In this document: positions 8,401 to 15,212 of the stretch, piece after piece
Layout: every line of letters starts with the position of its first letter
Numbering within the stretch: position 1 is the stretch's first letter
Origin: CAZLLV01 sp964560325
GTDB taxonomy: Bacteria > Acidobacteriota > Thermoanaerobaculia > Multivoradales > DATKCC01
DNA length: 15,212 nt
Direction of reading: 5' to 3'
NCBI GenBank assembly: GCA_964560325.1
Contig: CAZLLV010000228.1
Span: 1 to 15,212, forward strand
Notes under the pieces: generated by a model
Databases searched by the model: none
Seen by the model: only the letters and a program-made list of their open reading frames with translations
Told to the model about the DNA's origin: nothing
Position numbers and translations under genes: made by a program

Positions 8401-11400
8401 CGCTGCACCGGTCGCCCCCCCACCGCCGGCAGCCGGGTGCGGAGCGCCTCGTGGCGGGTGACCAGGTCGCCGAGGGCGCCGGCCAGCGCGCCCGCGTCGA
8501 GTGGCCCGCGCAGACGCACCACCAGCGGCAGGTTGTAGACCTCGTCGACGCCCTCCATCCGGTCGAGGAACCAGACCCGCTGCTGAGCGAAGGAGAGGGG
8601 CGCGTCGCCCGCAATGTCCGGCCTGCGGCGGATCGGGTCCGGCGCGCCGCCGATCCCGGGCGCGATACGGGACTCGATCCGCGCGGCGAGACCGGCCACC
8701 GTGGGCGCCTGGAAGAGGTCGCGCACCGCAAGCTCCAAACCGAGCGCCCTTCGTGCTCTGGCGACCAGTCGGGTGACGAGGAGGGAGTGACCGCCCAGGT
8801 CGAAGAAGTTGGCGTGGACCCCCGGCGCCTCGCACTCCAGGACCTCGCCCCAGAGGGCCGCGAGCCGCTCCTCGAGCGGCGTGCGGGGCGGCGTGCGGTC
8901 GCCGCCGGCGGGCGAGTCGGCCTCCGGCAAGGAGCGGCGGTCGACCTTGCCGTTGGGCAGCCGAGGTAGCTCCGCCAGCGCCACCACCCGGGAGGGCACC
9001 GCGTGGGCTGGCAGCAGGGCGCGGAGGTGACGCACTACCTCCTCCGGCCGCGGAGCCTCGGTCCCCGCCGGGGAGACGAAGGCGACCAACGAGGCCGCCG
9101 CAGTACCGGCGCCACGCACCACCGCTACCGCTTCCCCCACGTCTTCGTGGGCGGCCAGTGCGGCCTCCACCTCGCCGAGCTCGATCCGGAAGCCTCGGAG
9201 CTTGACCTGGTGGTCGAAGCGGCCCCGGAACTCCAGCTCGCCGTCCCCTCTGTGACGCGCCAGGTCGCCGGTGCGGTAGAGCCTGCCGCCCCCGCGCCGA
9301 TCGAACGGATCGGGCACGAAGCGCTCCGCGGTGGCAGCCGGGCGGCCCAGGTAGCCGGTCGCCAAGCCGGTACCGGCCAGGCAGAGCTCGCCCACGACGC
9401 CCAGGGGAACCGGCCTCGAGAACGGATCGAGGATCAACGCCCGTCCGCCGGCCAGAGGCCGGCCGATGCTCGGCTCAGCCCGGTCGCCGGGGGAGACAGG
9501 CGCCACCGTGGAGTAGGTGGTGTCCTCCGACGGACCGTACAGGTTGACCACCCGCGGCCGGATCCCGTTCGGGCCCAGGCGCGGCACCCGGTCGACCAGC
9601 GCCCGGTCGAGAACCTCCCCGGCGAGCTGGATCGTCCGCACACCCTCCGGCAGGCGGTCGAGCCGAAGCAGCTCGGAGAGGCCCGAGGGCACTGTGTTCA
9701 CGAGGGTCACCTCGCGGCGCGCCGGGAGGTCCGCCAGATCGAGCACGCTGCCGGCCACCAGGACGGTGCCACCCCGCGCCAGCGGCGCGAACATCTCGAA
9801 GACCGAGAGGTCGAAGCAGACCGAGGTCGTGAAAGCGACGCCGTCCAGGTCCCCGGGCGCCGCGTGCTCCGCCGTCCAGGCGACGAAGGCCGAGGCCGCC
9901 CGGTGGCCGATCTCGACCCCCTTCGGCCGGCCGGTGGAGCCCGAGGTGTAGATCAGGTACGCCGGAGCGTCGAGGGGCGTCGGTGACCCATCGAGTCTCG
10001 GATCGTCGGGGGCCTCCGAGACCTCCGATCGGCCGGCCGGACTCGCAACCACGATCGGCCGGACGCCGGAAGCGGTCAGACCATGCGCCGTGGGGTCGTC
10101 GGTCACCGCCCAGCGGACGCCGGAGTCCTCGGCCAGAGTGCGCTTGCGCTCTTCCGGGTAGGCGGGGTCGACCGGTACGTAGGCCCGGCCGGACCGCAGC
10201 ACGCCGAGGACCGACGCCACCAGCGCCGCGGAACGCGTCACGCAGACAGCGACCCGGGGGCCGATCGGATCGGCCGACCCGGCCGTGTCGGTCGCGTCGG
10301 CCCGGCGCAGGTGCTCGGCGATCCTGCCGGCGGCGCGCCAGAGGGCCGCGTAGGAGAGCCGGCGGTGACCGTCGACGACGGCGATTCGATCGGGGGTCGC
10401 CGCCACCGCTTCCGCCACCCATCCGTGGAGCGGCCGGACCACCGGCGTCGACTCGAGCGCCTCGCCGCTCCACTCGCGGAGGAGCTGGTGACGCTCGGGC
10501 CGAGGCGGCGCCACGAGCTCCGACAGGCGCCGACTGGGGTCCTCGGCGGCCCCCGCCAGCGTGGTCCCGAAACGGCCCAGCAGCCGGATCACAGTGGTGG
10601 AGTCGAACAGATCGCCATCGAGCTCGGCCGCCAGCTCGAGCCCCCGGTCGGAGCTCTCCGCCGCCAGGGTGAGGTCGAGACGGGAGGTCCCGGGGTCGAG
10701 GGGACGGCGCCGGACGGCCAGGCCAAGCAGGTCGAACACCGGGGGCTCGGGGTTGAGTGCGAGCATTGCCTGCACCACCGGCGGCATTGCAAGGTCGCGC
10801 TCAGGCCGCAGCTCCTCCACCAGGGCACCGAACGGCACCTCCCGGTCCGACAGCGTCGCGGTCCAGGTCGCCCGGACCCGCTCTACCAGCTCACCGAAGG
10901 TCGGATCGCCGCCGGCATCCGCCGGCACCACCAGGGTGTCGACGAAGAAGCCGATCAGGTCGCGGACCTCGACCCGTTCCCGGCCATCCACCGGCGTGCT
11001 GACGCCGAACCGGGAGCCGCCCGACACCCGCGCCAGGACCGCCTCGAAGGCGGCGAGGAGGACAACGAACAGGGTGGTGCGGCGCTCCCGTGCCAGCCGC
11101 TCCAGACGCCCGACCACCTCGCCGGGCACGGTGGAGCGGACCACGGCGCCCCGGCCGCGGCGGACCGCCGGGCGGGGCCGGTCGGTGGGAAGTTGGAGGG
11201 ACTCCAGACCCGTCAGGCGCCGGAGGGTCCGGCGGAGGGCGGGCTCCACGTCCCCCCGGGCCAGCCGCCGGCGCTGCCAGGCGGCAAAGTCGGCGTACTG
11301 CACCGGTAGGTCCGGCAGGCCGGGGGCATCGCCTTCAGGGGTCCGCTCGAGAGCGCCGGCGTAGAGGGCGCCCAGCTCTCGAGCGAAGATCGCCAGCGAG

Positions 11401-14400
11401 CGGCCATCGCCGGCGATGTGGTGGAGGGCGATCAGCAGGGCGTGGCGCTCGGCGCTCACCCGGACCAGGCGGAGCCGCAGGGCGGGGTCTCGGGCCAGGT
11501 CGAAGGGTTGCGTAGCGGCGTCCCGGGCGAGCCCCGCCGCCACGGCTTCCGCCGCGCCGGCTCCGAGCGCCGAAAGGTCGATCACCGACAGGTGCGGTGG
11601 CTCCGGCGGCAAAACCACCTGGACCGGGCCGTCCTTCCCTTCGGCGTAGCGGGTGCGGAGGCTCTCGTGACGCGCCACCAACCCGGCGAGGGCCCGGGCC
11701 AGGGCGGCGGTACCGAGTCTCCCGTCGAGGTCCAGGGCCGTCGCGAGGTTGTAGACCGCCCGCCCCTCGTCGAGCCGGTCCAGGAACCAGAGGCGCTCCT
11801 GCCCCGGCGAGAGGCGGAGGGGCCGGTCCCGCGGCACCCGCTCGATCGCTTCGACGGCGCGACCGCCGGCGGCCCGATCGACCTCGGCGGCCAGGCGAGC
11901 CACCGTCGCCGCCTCCAGGAACCGGCGGAGGGCCACCTCGACGCCGAGCTCCTCGCCCACCGCGGCGGCCAGCCGGGCTGCCTGGAGAGAGTGCCCGCCG
12001 AGCGCGAAGAAGTCGTCGTCGGCGCCGATTCTCTCGATCCCGAGCTCCCGCTCCCAGAGGACTGCCAGGGCGCGCTCGGTCGCCGTACGGGGGGGCCGGG
12101 AGGCGCCACCCGTGGAGGCCGGCGGGACGGGAAGTCGGGAGCGGTCGATCTTGCCGTTGGCGGTGATCGGCAGCTCGTCGAGGAGAACCACCGCCGACGG
12201 CACCATGGGCCCGGGGAGACGCTCCGTCAAAGCGCGGCGCAGCTCGTCCGCCGATGGGCGCCGGCCGGGCGACGGGACGACCCAGGCGACCAGGCGGTCC
12301 GCCTCGCACGACTCGGCGGCGCCGGCTATCCGCTCCACCACCGCCGCCTCGACTCCGTCCAAGGCGGCGAGCGCCGACTCGATCTCTCCCGGCTCGATGC
12401 GCTGGCCCCGGAGCGAGATCTGGCGGTCGATCCGTCCCACGAAGCGCAAGGCGCCGTCGGAGCGGAAGCGGCAGAGGTCGCCGGTGCGGTAGCAGCGGGC
12501 TCCCGGGCGTCCGGCCTCGGGGTCGGGGACGAAACGCTCGGCGGTGAGCCCGCGACGATCGAGGTAGCCCCGCGCCAGGGCGTCGCCGCCCAGACAGAGC
12601 TCGCCCGCGGCGCCGATCGGCAGAGGGCGGAGCCGGGCGTCGCGGACCGTCGCCACGATCCCCGCGACCGGCCGACCGATGGGTGGTGGCTCGCCGGGCC
12701 GGGTGCCCCATCCGACCGGCCACGAGGTGGCGACCACCGTCGCCTCTGTCGGGCCGTAGTTGTTGACCAGCTCGACGCCCCTCGGAGGCGTCGCCCGGCG
12801 CAGCCGATCGCCGCCGGTCAGCAGGCGCGCCGGCAGGTCGTCGTCGCTCTTCCGGCCGGCGAGGAACGCTTCGGCCAGTGGGGTGGGCAGGAAGGCGACG
12901 GTGATCCGCTGCGCGGCCAGCCAGTGAGCGAGGGCGTCGGGTACCGCCCGCGCGGCCTCCGGCACTCGATGCACCGAGGCACCGGCGGCCAGGTAGGGCC
13001 AGACCTCCCAGACCGACGCGTCGAACGCCGGGGAGGCGATCAGGGAGGCCCGCTCCGAGCGTCCGATGGCGAACCGGCCCCGGTGCCAGGCGACCAGGGA
13101 TTCGAGCCCCCGATGAGTCACCACGACTCCCTTGGGCCGGCCGGTCGAGCCGGAGGTGAAGATCACGTAGGACGGAGAGTCGCCCTGCGGGGTCGCCGCC
13201 GGGACCGCCGCGCGGGAGCCCGGAGCGTCGGCGTCCGCCGGCACCACGGTGCGGTCCCCAAGGACCCTGGCGGTCGGGCCGGGTCGACCGCCTCCCGGAA
13301 CGATCACCAGCTCGGCGCCGCAGTCGTCCAGGAGCTCGACGAGCCGCGCCGGCGGGGCACTCGGGTCCAGGGGCACGAACGCCGCCCCGGCCCGGAGCGT
13401 CGCCAGCGCCGCGCAGATCCCCTCGGCGCCGGTCTCCAGCAGGAGGGCGATCCGCGACTCCGGGCCGGCCCCCAGGCACCGCAGGCGGGCGGCCAGGGCG
13501 GACGACCGGCGGCACAGCTCGCCGTGGGTCAGATGCTCGTGCCCGTCGGTGACCGCGAGCGCGTCGGGGCTCTCGACGGCCCGACGGTCGAGGGAGGCGA
13601 CCAGAGGCTCCGGGGGGAGACCGTGGCCGGCGCCCGTCGCCCACTCGCGGAGCACGTGGTGCCGCTCGGCGCGTCCGGTGACCGGCAGCTCCGAGAGCCG
13701 CGCCTGTGGCCGCTCCGCGGCCCCCTCCAGCAGGCAGCCGAGGGCGCCCAGGAGCCGGCGGACAGTGGTCGAGTCGAAGAGGGCGGTGCTGTACTCGACC
13801 CGGCCCGAGAGGTCGTCGAGGCAGGTCACCGAGAGACTCAGGTCGAATCGCGCGGTGGGCAGCGCCGGCGGCAGCTCCTCCGCGTCGATTCCCGGCAGCC
13901 GGAGCGGCGGCATCGACGGCTGCTCGGAGAGCATGACATCGAACAGCGGCGTGCGGCTCGGGTCGCGCTCCGGCGCCACCCGGCCGACCAGCCGGTCGAA
14001 CGGCACGTGGCGGCGGCCGTAGGCGTCCAGGCAGGCCCGGCGGGTGCGGGCCAACAGGTCGTCGAACCGGGGGTCGCCGCCGAGCTCGCACGGCACCACC
14101 ACCGTCTCCAGGAAGAAACCGATCAGCTCCCGGACCTCGGGGCGGGCGCGATCCGAGACCGGCGTGCCGATGGCGAAGCGCTCCTGGCCGGTGACCCGGT
14201 GGAGGAGCGCCTGGAAGGCCGCCATCACGGTCATGAACCGGCTCGCGCCGTGCTCCCGGGCCAGCCGGGCGAGGGCCCCCGCCGCCGTCGGCCCGAAGGC
14301 GAAGCGCTCGGTCCGCCCCTCCCGGGCCCTGACCGCCGGGCGAGGCCGGTCGGTGGGCAGGTCGAAGGGCTCCAGGTCGGCGATTCGACCCGCCCATTCG

Positions 14401-15212
14401 TCCAGGTCGGCCTCCACTGCGGTCGCCACCTTCGGGTCGGCGGAGCGCTCGTCGAGCCAGCGGGCGTAGTCCGAGAACTGGATCGGGAGCGGCGCCGGTA
14501 CCGCGGTCTCCGCTCCGAGCGCCTCGCGGTACCAGGCCTCCACCTCGTCGAGCAGCAGGGCCACCGAGGCGCCGTCGGCCGCCACGTGGTGGAGGGTAGC
14601 GAGCAGCACGTGACGCTCCGGCCCGAGACGCAGGAGCCGCGCCCGGAAGGGCGGCTCGGTCGCCAGGTCGAAGGGCCGCGCCGCCTCCGCTCGGGCGGCC
14701 ACGGCGGTCGCGGCGGCGGCGTCCTCGCCGTCCCGGCCGACTTCGGAGAGATCGTCGATCGCCAGGAGGATGGGGCCGGCCGGGGCCGGCCTCTGCACCG
14801 GCTCGCCGTCGACCGCCGGGAAGACCGAGCGCAGCACGGCGTGGCGCTCCACCACCGAGGCGACCGCCCGGGCGAGGGCGGAGACGTCGAGGGGGCCAGA
14901 CAGCCTGAGCGCCAACGGCACGTTGTAGGCGGCGCCCGCCTCCTCCATCCGGTCGAGCAGCCAGATCCGCCGCTGACCGGGAGCGAGGGGCGTGTCGGCG
15001 ATCGTCACCGCCTCCCGGATCGGGCGGGGCCAGCTCGCCACCGCCCCGGGACGGCGGGCGGCCCGAGCGAGCGACGCCACCGTCGGGTGCTCGAAGATGT
15101 CTCGGATCGACAGGTCGACGCCCAGCGCCTCGCCCACCCGGCTGGCCACCGCGGCCGCCACCAGGGAATGCCCGCCGCGGGCGAACAGGTCGTCGTGCAG
15201 GCCGACCCGTTC
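5346..15212 (-). CDS. Non-ribosomal peptide synthetase, 5'-partial: (PCP)-C-A(Leu)-PCP-C-A-PCP-C-A-PCP
   Basis: Cytoplasmic multimodular enzyme that activates amino acids as adenylates, loads them on phosphopantetheine arms and joins them. The frame is open from the right edge to TGA at 5348..5346, giving 3288 residues. The true start lies outside the window; a GTG at 15161 falls inside the first PCP (just after its GGHSL) and is not the start. Domains in window residue numbers: PCP end 1-50; C about 65-500 (HHVAADGAS from 208); A about 535-1025; PCP serine 1075; C (HHIAGDGRS from 1264); A about 1591-2093; PCP serine 2143; C (HHAVADGWS from 2339); A about 2666-3160; PCP serine 3212; charged tail to 3288. 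All three C domains keep HHxxxDG, and all three A domains keep TSGSTG, YRTGDL and NGKxDR, so all modules look active. No epimerase or thioesterase is present. The chain must pass to the next gene, which overlaps this one by 4 nt. Confidence 0.97.
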   Translation of the reverse strand, partial: ERVGLHDDLFARGGHSLVAAAVASRVGEALGVDLSIRDIFEHPTVASLARAARRPGAVASWPRPIREAVTIADTPLAPGQRRIWLLDRMEEAGAAYNVPLALRLSGPLDVSALARAVASVVERHAVLRSVFPAVDGEPVQRPAPAGPILLAIDDLSEVGRDGEDAAAATAVAARAEAARPFDLATEPPFRARLLRLGPERHVLLATLHHVAADGASVALLLDEVEAWYREALGAETAVPAPLPIQFSDYARWLDERSADPKVATAVEADLDEWAGRIADLEPFDLPTDRPRPAVRAREGRTERFAFGPTAAGALARLAREHGASRFMTVMAAFQALLHRVTGQERFAIGTPVSDRARPEVRELIGFFLETVVVPCELGGDPRFDDLLARTRRACLDAYGRRHVPFDRLVGRVAPERDPSRTPLFDVMLSEQPSMPPLRLPGIDAEELPPALPTARFDLSLSVTCLDDLSGRVEYSTALFDSTTVRRLLGALGCLLEGAAERPQARLSELPVTGRAERHHVLREWATGAGHGLPPEPLVASLDRRAVESPDALAVTDGHEHLTHGELCRRSSALAARLRCLGAGPESRIALLLETGAEGICAALATLRAGAAFVPLDPSAPPARLVELLDDCGAELVIVPGGGRPGPTARVLGDRTVVPADADAPGSRAAVPAATPQGDSPSYVIFTSGSTGRPKGVVVTHRGLESLVAWHRGRFAIGRSERASLIASPAFDASVWEVWPYLAAGASVHRVPEAARAVPDALAHWLAAQRITVAFLPTPLAEAFLAGRKSDDDLPARLLTGGDRLRRATPPRGVELVNNYGPTEATVVATSWPVGWGTRPGEPPPIGRPVAGIVATVRDARLRPLPIGAAGELCLGGDALARGYLDRRGLTAERFVPDPEAGRPGARCYRTGDLCRFRSDGALRFVGRIDRQISLRGQRIEPGEIESALAALDGVEAAVVERIAGAAESCEADRLVAWVVPSPGRRPSADELRRALTERLPGPMVPSAVVLLDELPITANGKIDRSRLPVPPASTGGASRPPRTATERALAVLWERELGIERIGADDDFFALGGHSLQAARLAAAVGEELGVEVALRRFLEAATVARLAAEVDRAAGGRAVEAIERVPRDRPLRLSPGQERLWFLDRLDEGRAVYNLATALDLDGRLGTAALARALAGLVARHESLRTRYAEGKDGPVQVVLPPEPPHLSVIDLSALGAGAAEAVAAGLARDAATQPFDLARDPALRLRLVRVSAERHALLIALHHIAGDGRSLAIFARELGALYAGALERTPEGDAPGLPDLPVQYADFAAWQRRRLARGDVEPALRRTLRRLTGLESLQLPTDRPRPAVRRGRGAVVRSTVPGEVVGRLERLARERRTTLFVVLLAAFEAVLARVSGGSRFGVSTPVDGRERVEVRDLIGFFVDTLVVPADAGGDPTFGELVERVRATWTATLSDREVPFGALVEELRPERDLAMPPVVQAMLALNPEPPVFDLLGLAVRRRPLDPGTSRLDLTLAAESSDRGLELAAELDGDLFDSTTVIRLLGRFGTTLAGAAEDPSRRLSELVAPPRPERHQLLREWSGEALESTPVVRPLHGWVAEAVAATPDRIAVVDGHRRLSYAALWRAAGRIAEHLRRADATDTAGSADPIGPRVAVCVTRSAALVASVLGVLRSGRAYVPVDPAYPEERKRTLAEDSGVRWAVTDDPTAHGLTASGVRPIVVASPAGRSEVSEAPDDPRLDGSPTPLDAPAYLIYTSGSTGRPKGVEIGHRAASAFVAWTAEHAAPGDLDGVAFTTSVCFDLSVFEMFAPLARGGTVLVAGSVLDLADLPARREVTLVNTVPSGLSELLRLDRLPEGVRTIQLAGEVLDRALVDRVPRLGPNGIRPRVVNLYGPSEDTTYSTVAPVSPGDRAEPSIGRPLAGGRALILDPFSRPVPLGVVGELCLAGTGLATGYLGRPAATAERFVPDPFDRRGGGRLYRTGDLARHRGDGELEFRGRFDHQVKLRGFRIELGEVEAALAAHEDVGEAVAVVRGAGTAAASLVAFVSPAGTEAPRPEEVVRHLRALLPAHAVPSRVVALAELPRLPNGKVDRRSLPEADSPAGGDRTPPRTPLEERLAALWGEVLECEAPGVHANFFDLGGHSLLVTRLVARARRALGLELAVRDLFQAPTVAGLAARIESRIAPGIGGAPDPIRRRPDIAGDAPLSFAQQRVWFLDRMEGVDEVYNLPLVVRLRGPLDAGALAGALGDLVTRHEALRTRLPAVGGRPVQRIEPPPAIVPLSVEDLLSVEDPDGRTGDTLRAAAEREVRRPFDLAAGPPIRARLLRAAPDDHTLVLTLHHAVADGWSLALLYRDLAALYAARRDGDGGEPPELPKLPLTYADFAVWQRRELTPERLVPSLEARRERLASVPATELPADRSRPPVQTHGGGVETIRVPAPIGEAVAALARSRRATPFMAVTTALAVLLHRYTGQRRLALGTPVSGRERVEIEDVVGLFANTVALPVRPEPDAGFGDLLASVRDETLEALVHQHLPFETLVDALGAERSLAHSPIFQVMVAAQRAARERRFAGMEAERVDVHTGTSKFDLTLFVLEDEEDGGGLELALEYRTDLFDRTTAARMVRRIPRLLREAAEAPERAIGRLSLLDRAERHQALRGWQGSVALRPPSVAERFARQAARTPEAPAVRRGGETWTYRRLRAEVEDLAAVLRSRGVGSETLVGVCLSRTPRMVSALLAVFTAGGAYVPLDPSYPRERLAFMLEDSGARLVLTERALAERLPEGSAGPSSLPGTEVLCLDELPPGGGGGAQAGPPPGDADRLAYVIFTSGSTGWPKGVAIREGALAELVEWSRGPYREADLAGVVASTSICFDLSAFELFVPLARGGSIVLVEDALALGGLDGAGGEARLLNTVPSAAAELVRRGALPGSVDTVNVAGEPLRRDLVDALLATGSVRRVLNLYGPSEDTTYSTWCSVPAGAVPAIGRPVDGTRSYVLDAEGSPVPIGGLGELHLGGAGLARGYLGRPAATAERFVPDPFGDEVGARLYRTGDLCRHQGDGQLQFLGRLDHQVKIRGFRIEPGEVESVLARHPTVREAVVVAASAGAGGAPTGLVAYLAVEGGEPDLADLRGFMAGRLPDFMMPTAWVALDELPRLPNGKVDRTALPAPDHGRLGPSTPYVEPVTALEVRLAEVWRRVLGVERVGLHDDFFELGGHSLLAVELLFEVEEETGEKLPVEGLFRQPTVHGMARLLEAPEIAGEDEEDELELVALPRERFRRPAGARSAEPEAGGS
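5490..8610 (-). other. NRPS module C-A-PCP, pocket DLFNNALTYK (Ala-like)
   Basis: The C domain starts LSFAQQRVWFLDRMEG near 8605, with HHAVADGWS at 8198..8172 and GTPVSGRERVEIEDVVGLF further on. The A domain spans about 7215-5733: YVIFTSGSTGWPKG near 6754-6711 (Trp replaces the usual Arg, Ala or Lys before PKG), SICFDLSAFELF near 6627-6583, NTVPSA near 6500-6483, TVNVAGE near 6425-6405, NLYGPSEDTTYST near 6345-6307, LPNGKVDR near 5761-5738. Pocket: DLFNNALTYK, matching the cyanobacterial code I recall as Ala (McyA, second module). Between A2 and A3, a linker near 6780-6900 is rich in glycine and proline. PCP serine at 5579..5577. This is the last module of the upstream protein. Confidence 0.8.
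8690..11820 (-). other. NRPS module C-A-PCP, pocket DLFNQALTYK (small residue, Ala-like)
   Basis: The C domain starts RLSPGQERLWFLDRL near 11815, with HHIAGDGRS at 11423..11397. The A domain spans about 10440-8935: IYTSGSTGRPKG near 9955-9917, SVCFDLSVFEMF near 9827-9789, VNTVPSG near 9711-9690, TIQLAGE near 9640-9618, NLYGPSEDTTYST near 9550-9510, LPNGKVDRR near 8965-8935. Pocket: D L F N Q A L T Y K. It differs from the next module only at position 299 (Gln for Asn). The Asn form is one I recall for alanine in microcystin synthetase McyA; with Gln, alanine is a guess. The NTVPS and YGPSEDTTYST signatures place it in the same A-domain clade as many Cys, Gly and Ala domains. PCP serine at 8786..8784 in LGGHSLLVTRL. 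Confidence 0.8.
11870..15000 (-). other. NRPS module C-A-PCP, predicted leucine
   Basis: The C domain begins LAPGQRRIWLLDRM near 14990 and has its active-site motif HHVAADGAS at 14591..14565. The A domain spans about 13610-12140: YVIFTSGSTGRPKG near 13170-13131, SPAFDASVWE near 13036-13010, NNYGPTEATVVA near 12760, NGKIDR near 12160. Reading the GrsA pocket positions gives D235 A236 W239 F278 L299 G301 N322 V330 V331 K517. This equals the DAWFLGNVVK leucine code of the Stachelhaus/Challis tables as I remember them. The PCP has LGGHSLQ with serine at 11990..11988. No epimerase follows, so L-Leu is expected. The code reading is direct; the substrate is inferred from family knowledge. Confidence 0.88.
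15060..15212 (-). other. Peptidyl carrier protein, C-terminal part, of the preceding module
   Basis: The first residues in the window, ERVGLHDDLFARGGHSL, are the core of a PCP. The phosphopantetheine-bearing serine is the TCC codon at 15167..15165. Helix residues VASRVGEAL and DIFEHPTVASLARAA follow, as is usual. The usual leucine before GGHS is arginine (ARGGHS), a tolerated variant. Its A domain lies beyond the right edge, so the residue it carries is unknown. It supplies the donor chain for the Leu module. Confidence 0.93.

Noticed and set aside
11335..14397. Minus-strand open frame of 1020 codons overlapping the large synthetase
   Set aside because: Same strand but a different frame from the Leu module. 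Its translation is Arg/Pro/Gly/Ala-rich without NRPS motifs, while the overlapping frame holds all of them.
15159..15161. GTG at 15161 as start of the upstream synthetase
   Set aside because: The frame stays open to the window edge and encodes the conserved PCP core (DDLFARGGHSL) upstream of this codon, so the codon is an internal valine.
1..15212. CRISPR arrays, tRNA/rRNA genes, insertion sequences, riboswitches
   Set aside because: None seen. The whole window is coding for two NRPS proteins; repeated DNA is explained by homologous C, A and PCP domains.

Overview
The window lies entirely inside a large non-ribosomal peptide synthetase (NRPS) locus. Two genes are read on the minus strand, and both run off the window. 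DNA is very GC-rich (about 70% or more by eye), codons end mostly in G or C, and there is no non-coding space. This fits a GC-rich secondary-metabolite producer such as a myxobacterium, an actinomycete or an acidobacterium. The sequence alone does not decide between them.

Reading in the direction of transcription (right to left), the upstream gene enters at 15212 and ends with TGA at 5348..5346. It shows 3288 residues: the end of a carrier protein (PCP), then three complete C-A-PCP modules, then a short charged tail. The adenylation (A) domain pocket codes, read by eye, are DAWFLGNVVK (the classical Leu code), DLFNQALTYK and DLFNNALTYK. The last two are sister domains of the cyanobacterial DLFNNALTYK kind, which I remember as Ala in microcystin McyA.

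The downstream gene starts with GTG at 5349..5347, overlapping the stop codon by 4 nt, and is open to position 1 (1783 residues visible). It carries one complete C-A-PCP module and the start of another C-A. The first A domain is the most unusual part. It belongs to the Lys2 (alpha-aminoadipate reductase) lineage and has the pocket DPRHFVLRAK, one residue away from the Lys2 code as I remember it (DPRHFVMRAK). No reductase domain follows, so aminoadipate or a close analogue would be an internal building block. The last A domain is cut off after FDVSVWE, so only D-V-W of its code is known.

By colinearity the window encodes the peptide segment ...X-Leu-(Ala-like)-(Ala-like)-Aad-(unknown)... No epimerase, methyltransferase, reductase, thioesterase, tailoring, transport, RNA or mobile-element feature is visible. 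The starter and release steps lie outside the window.
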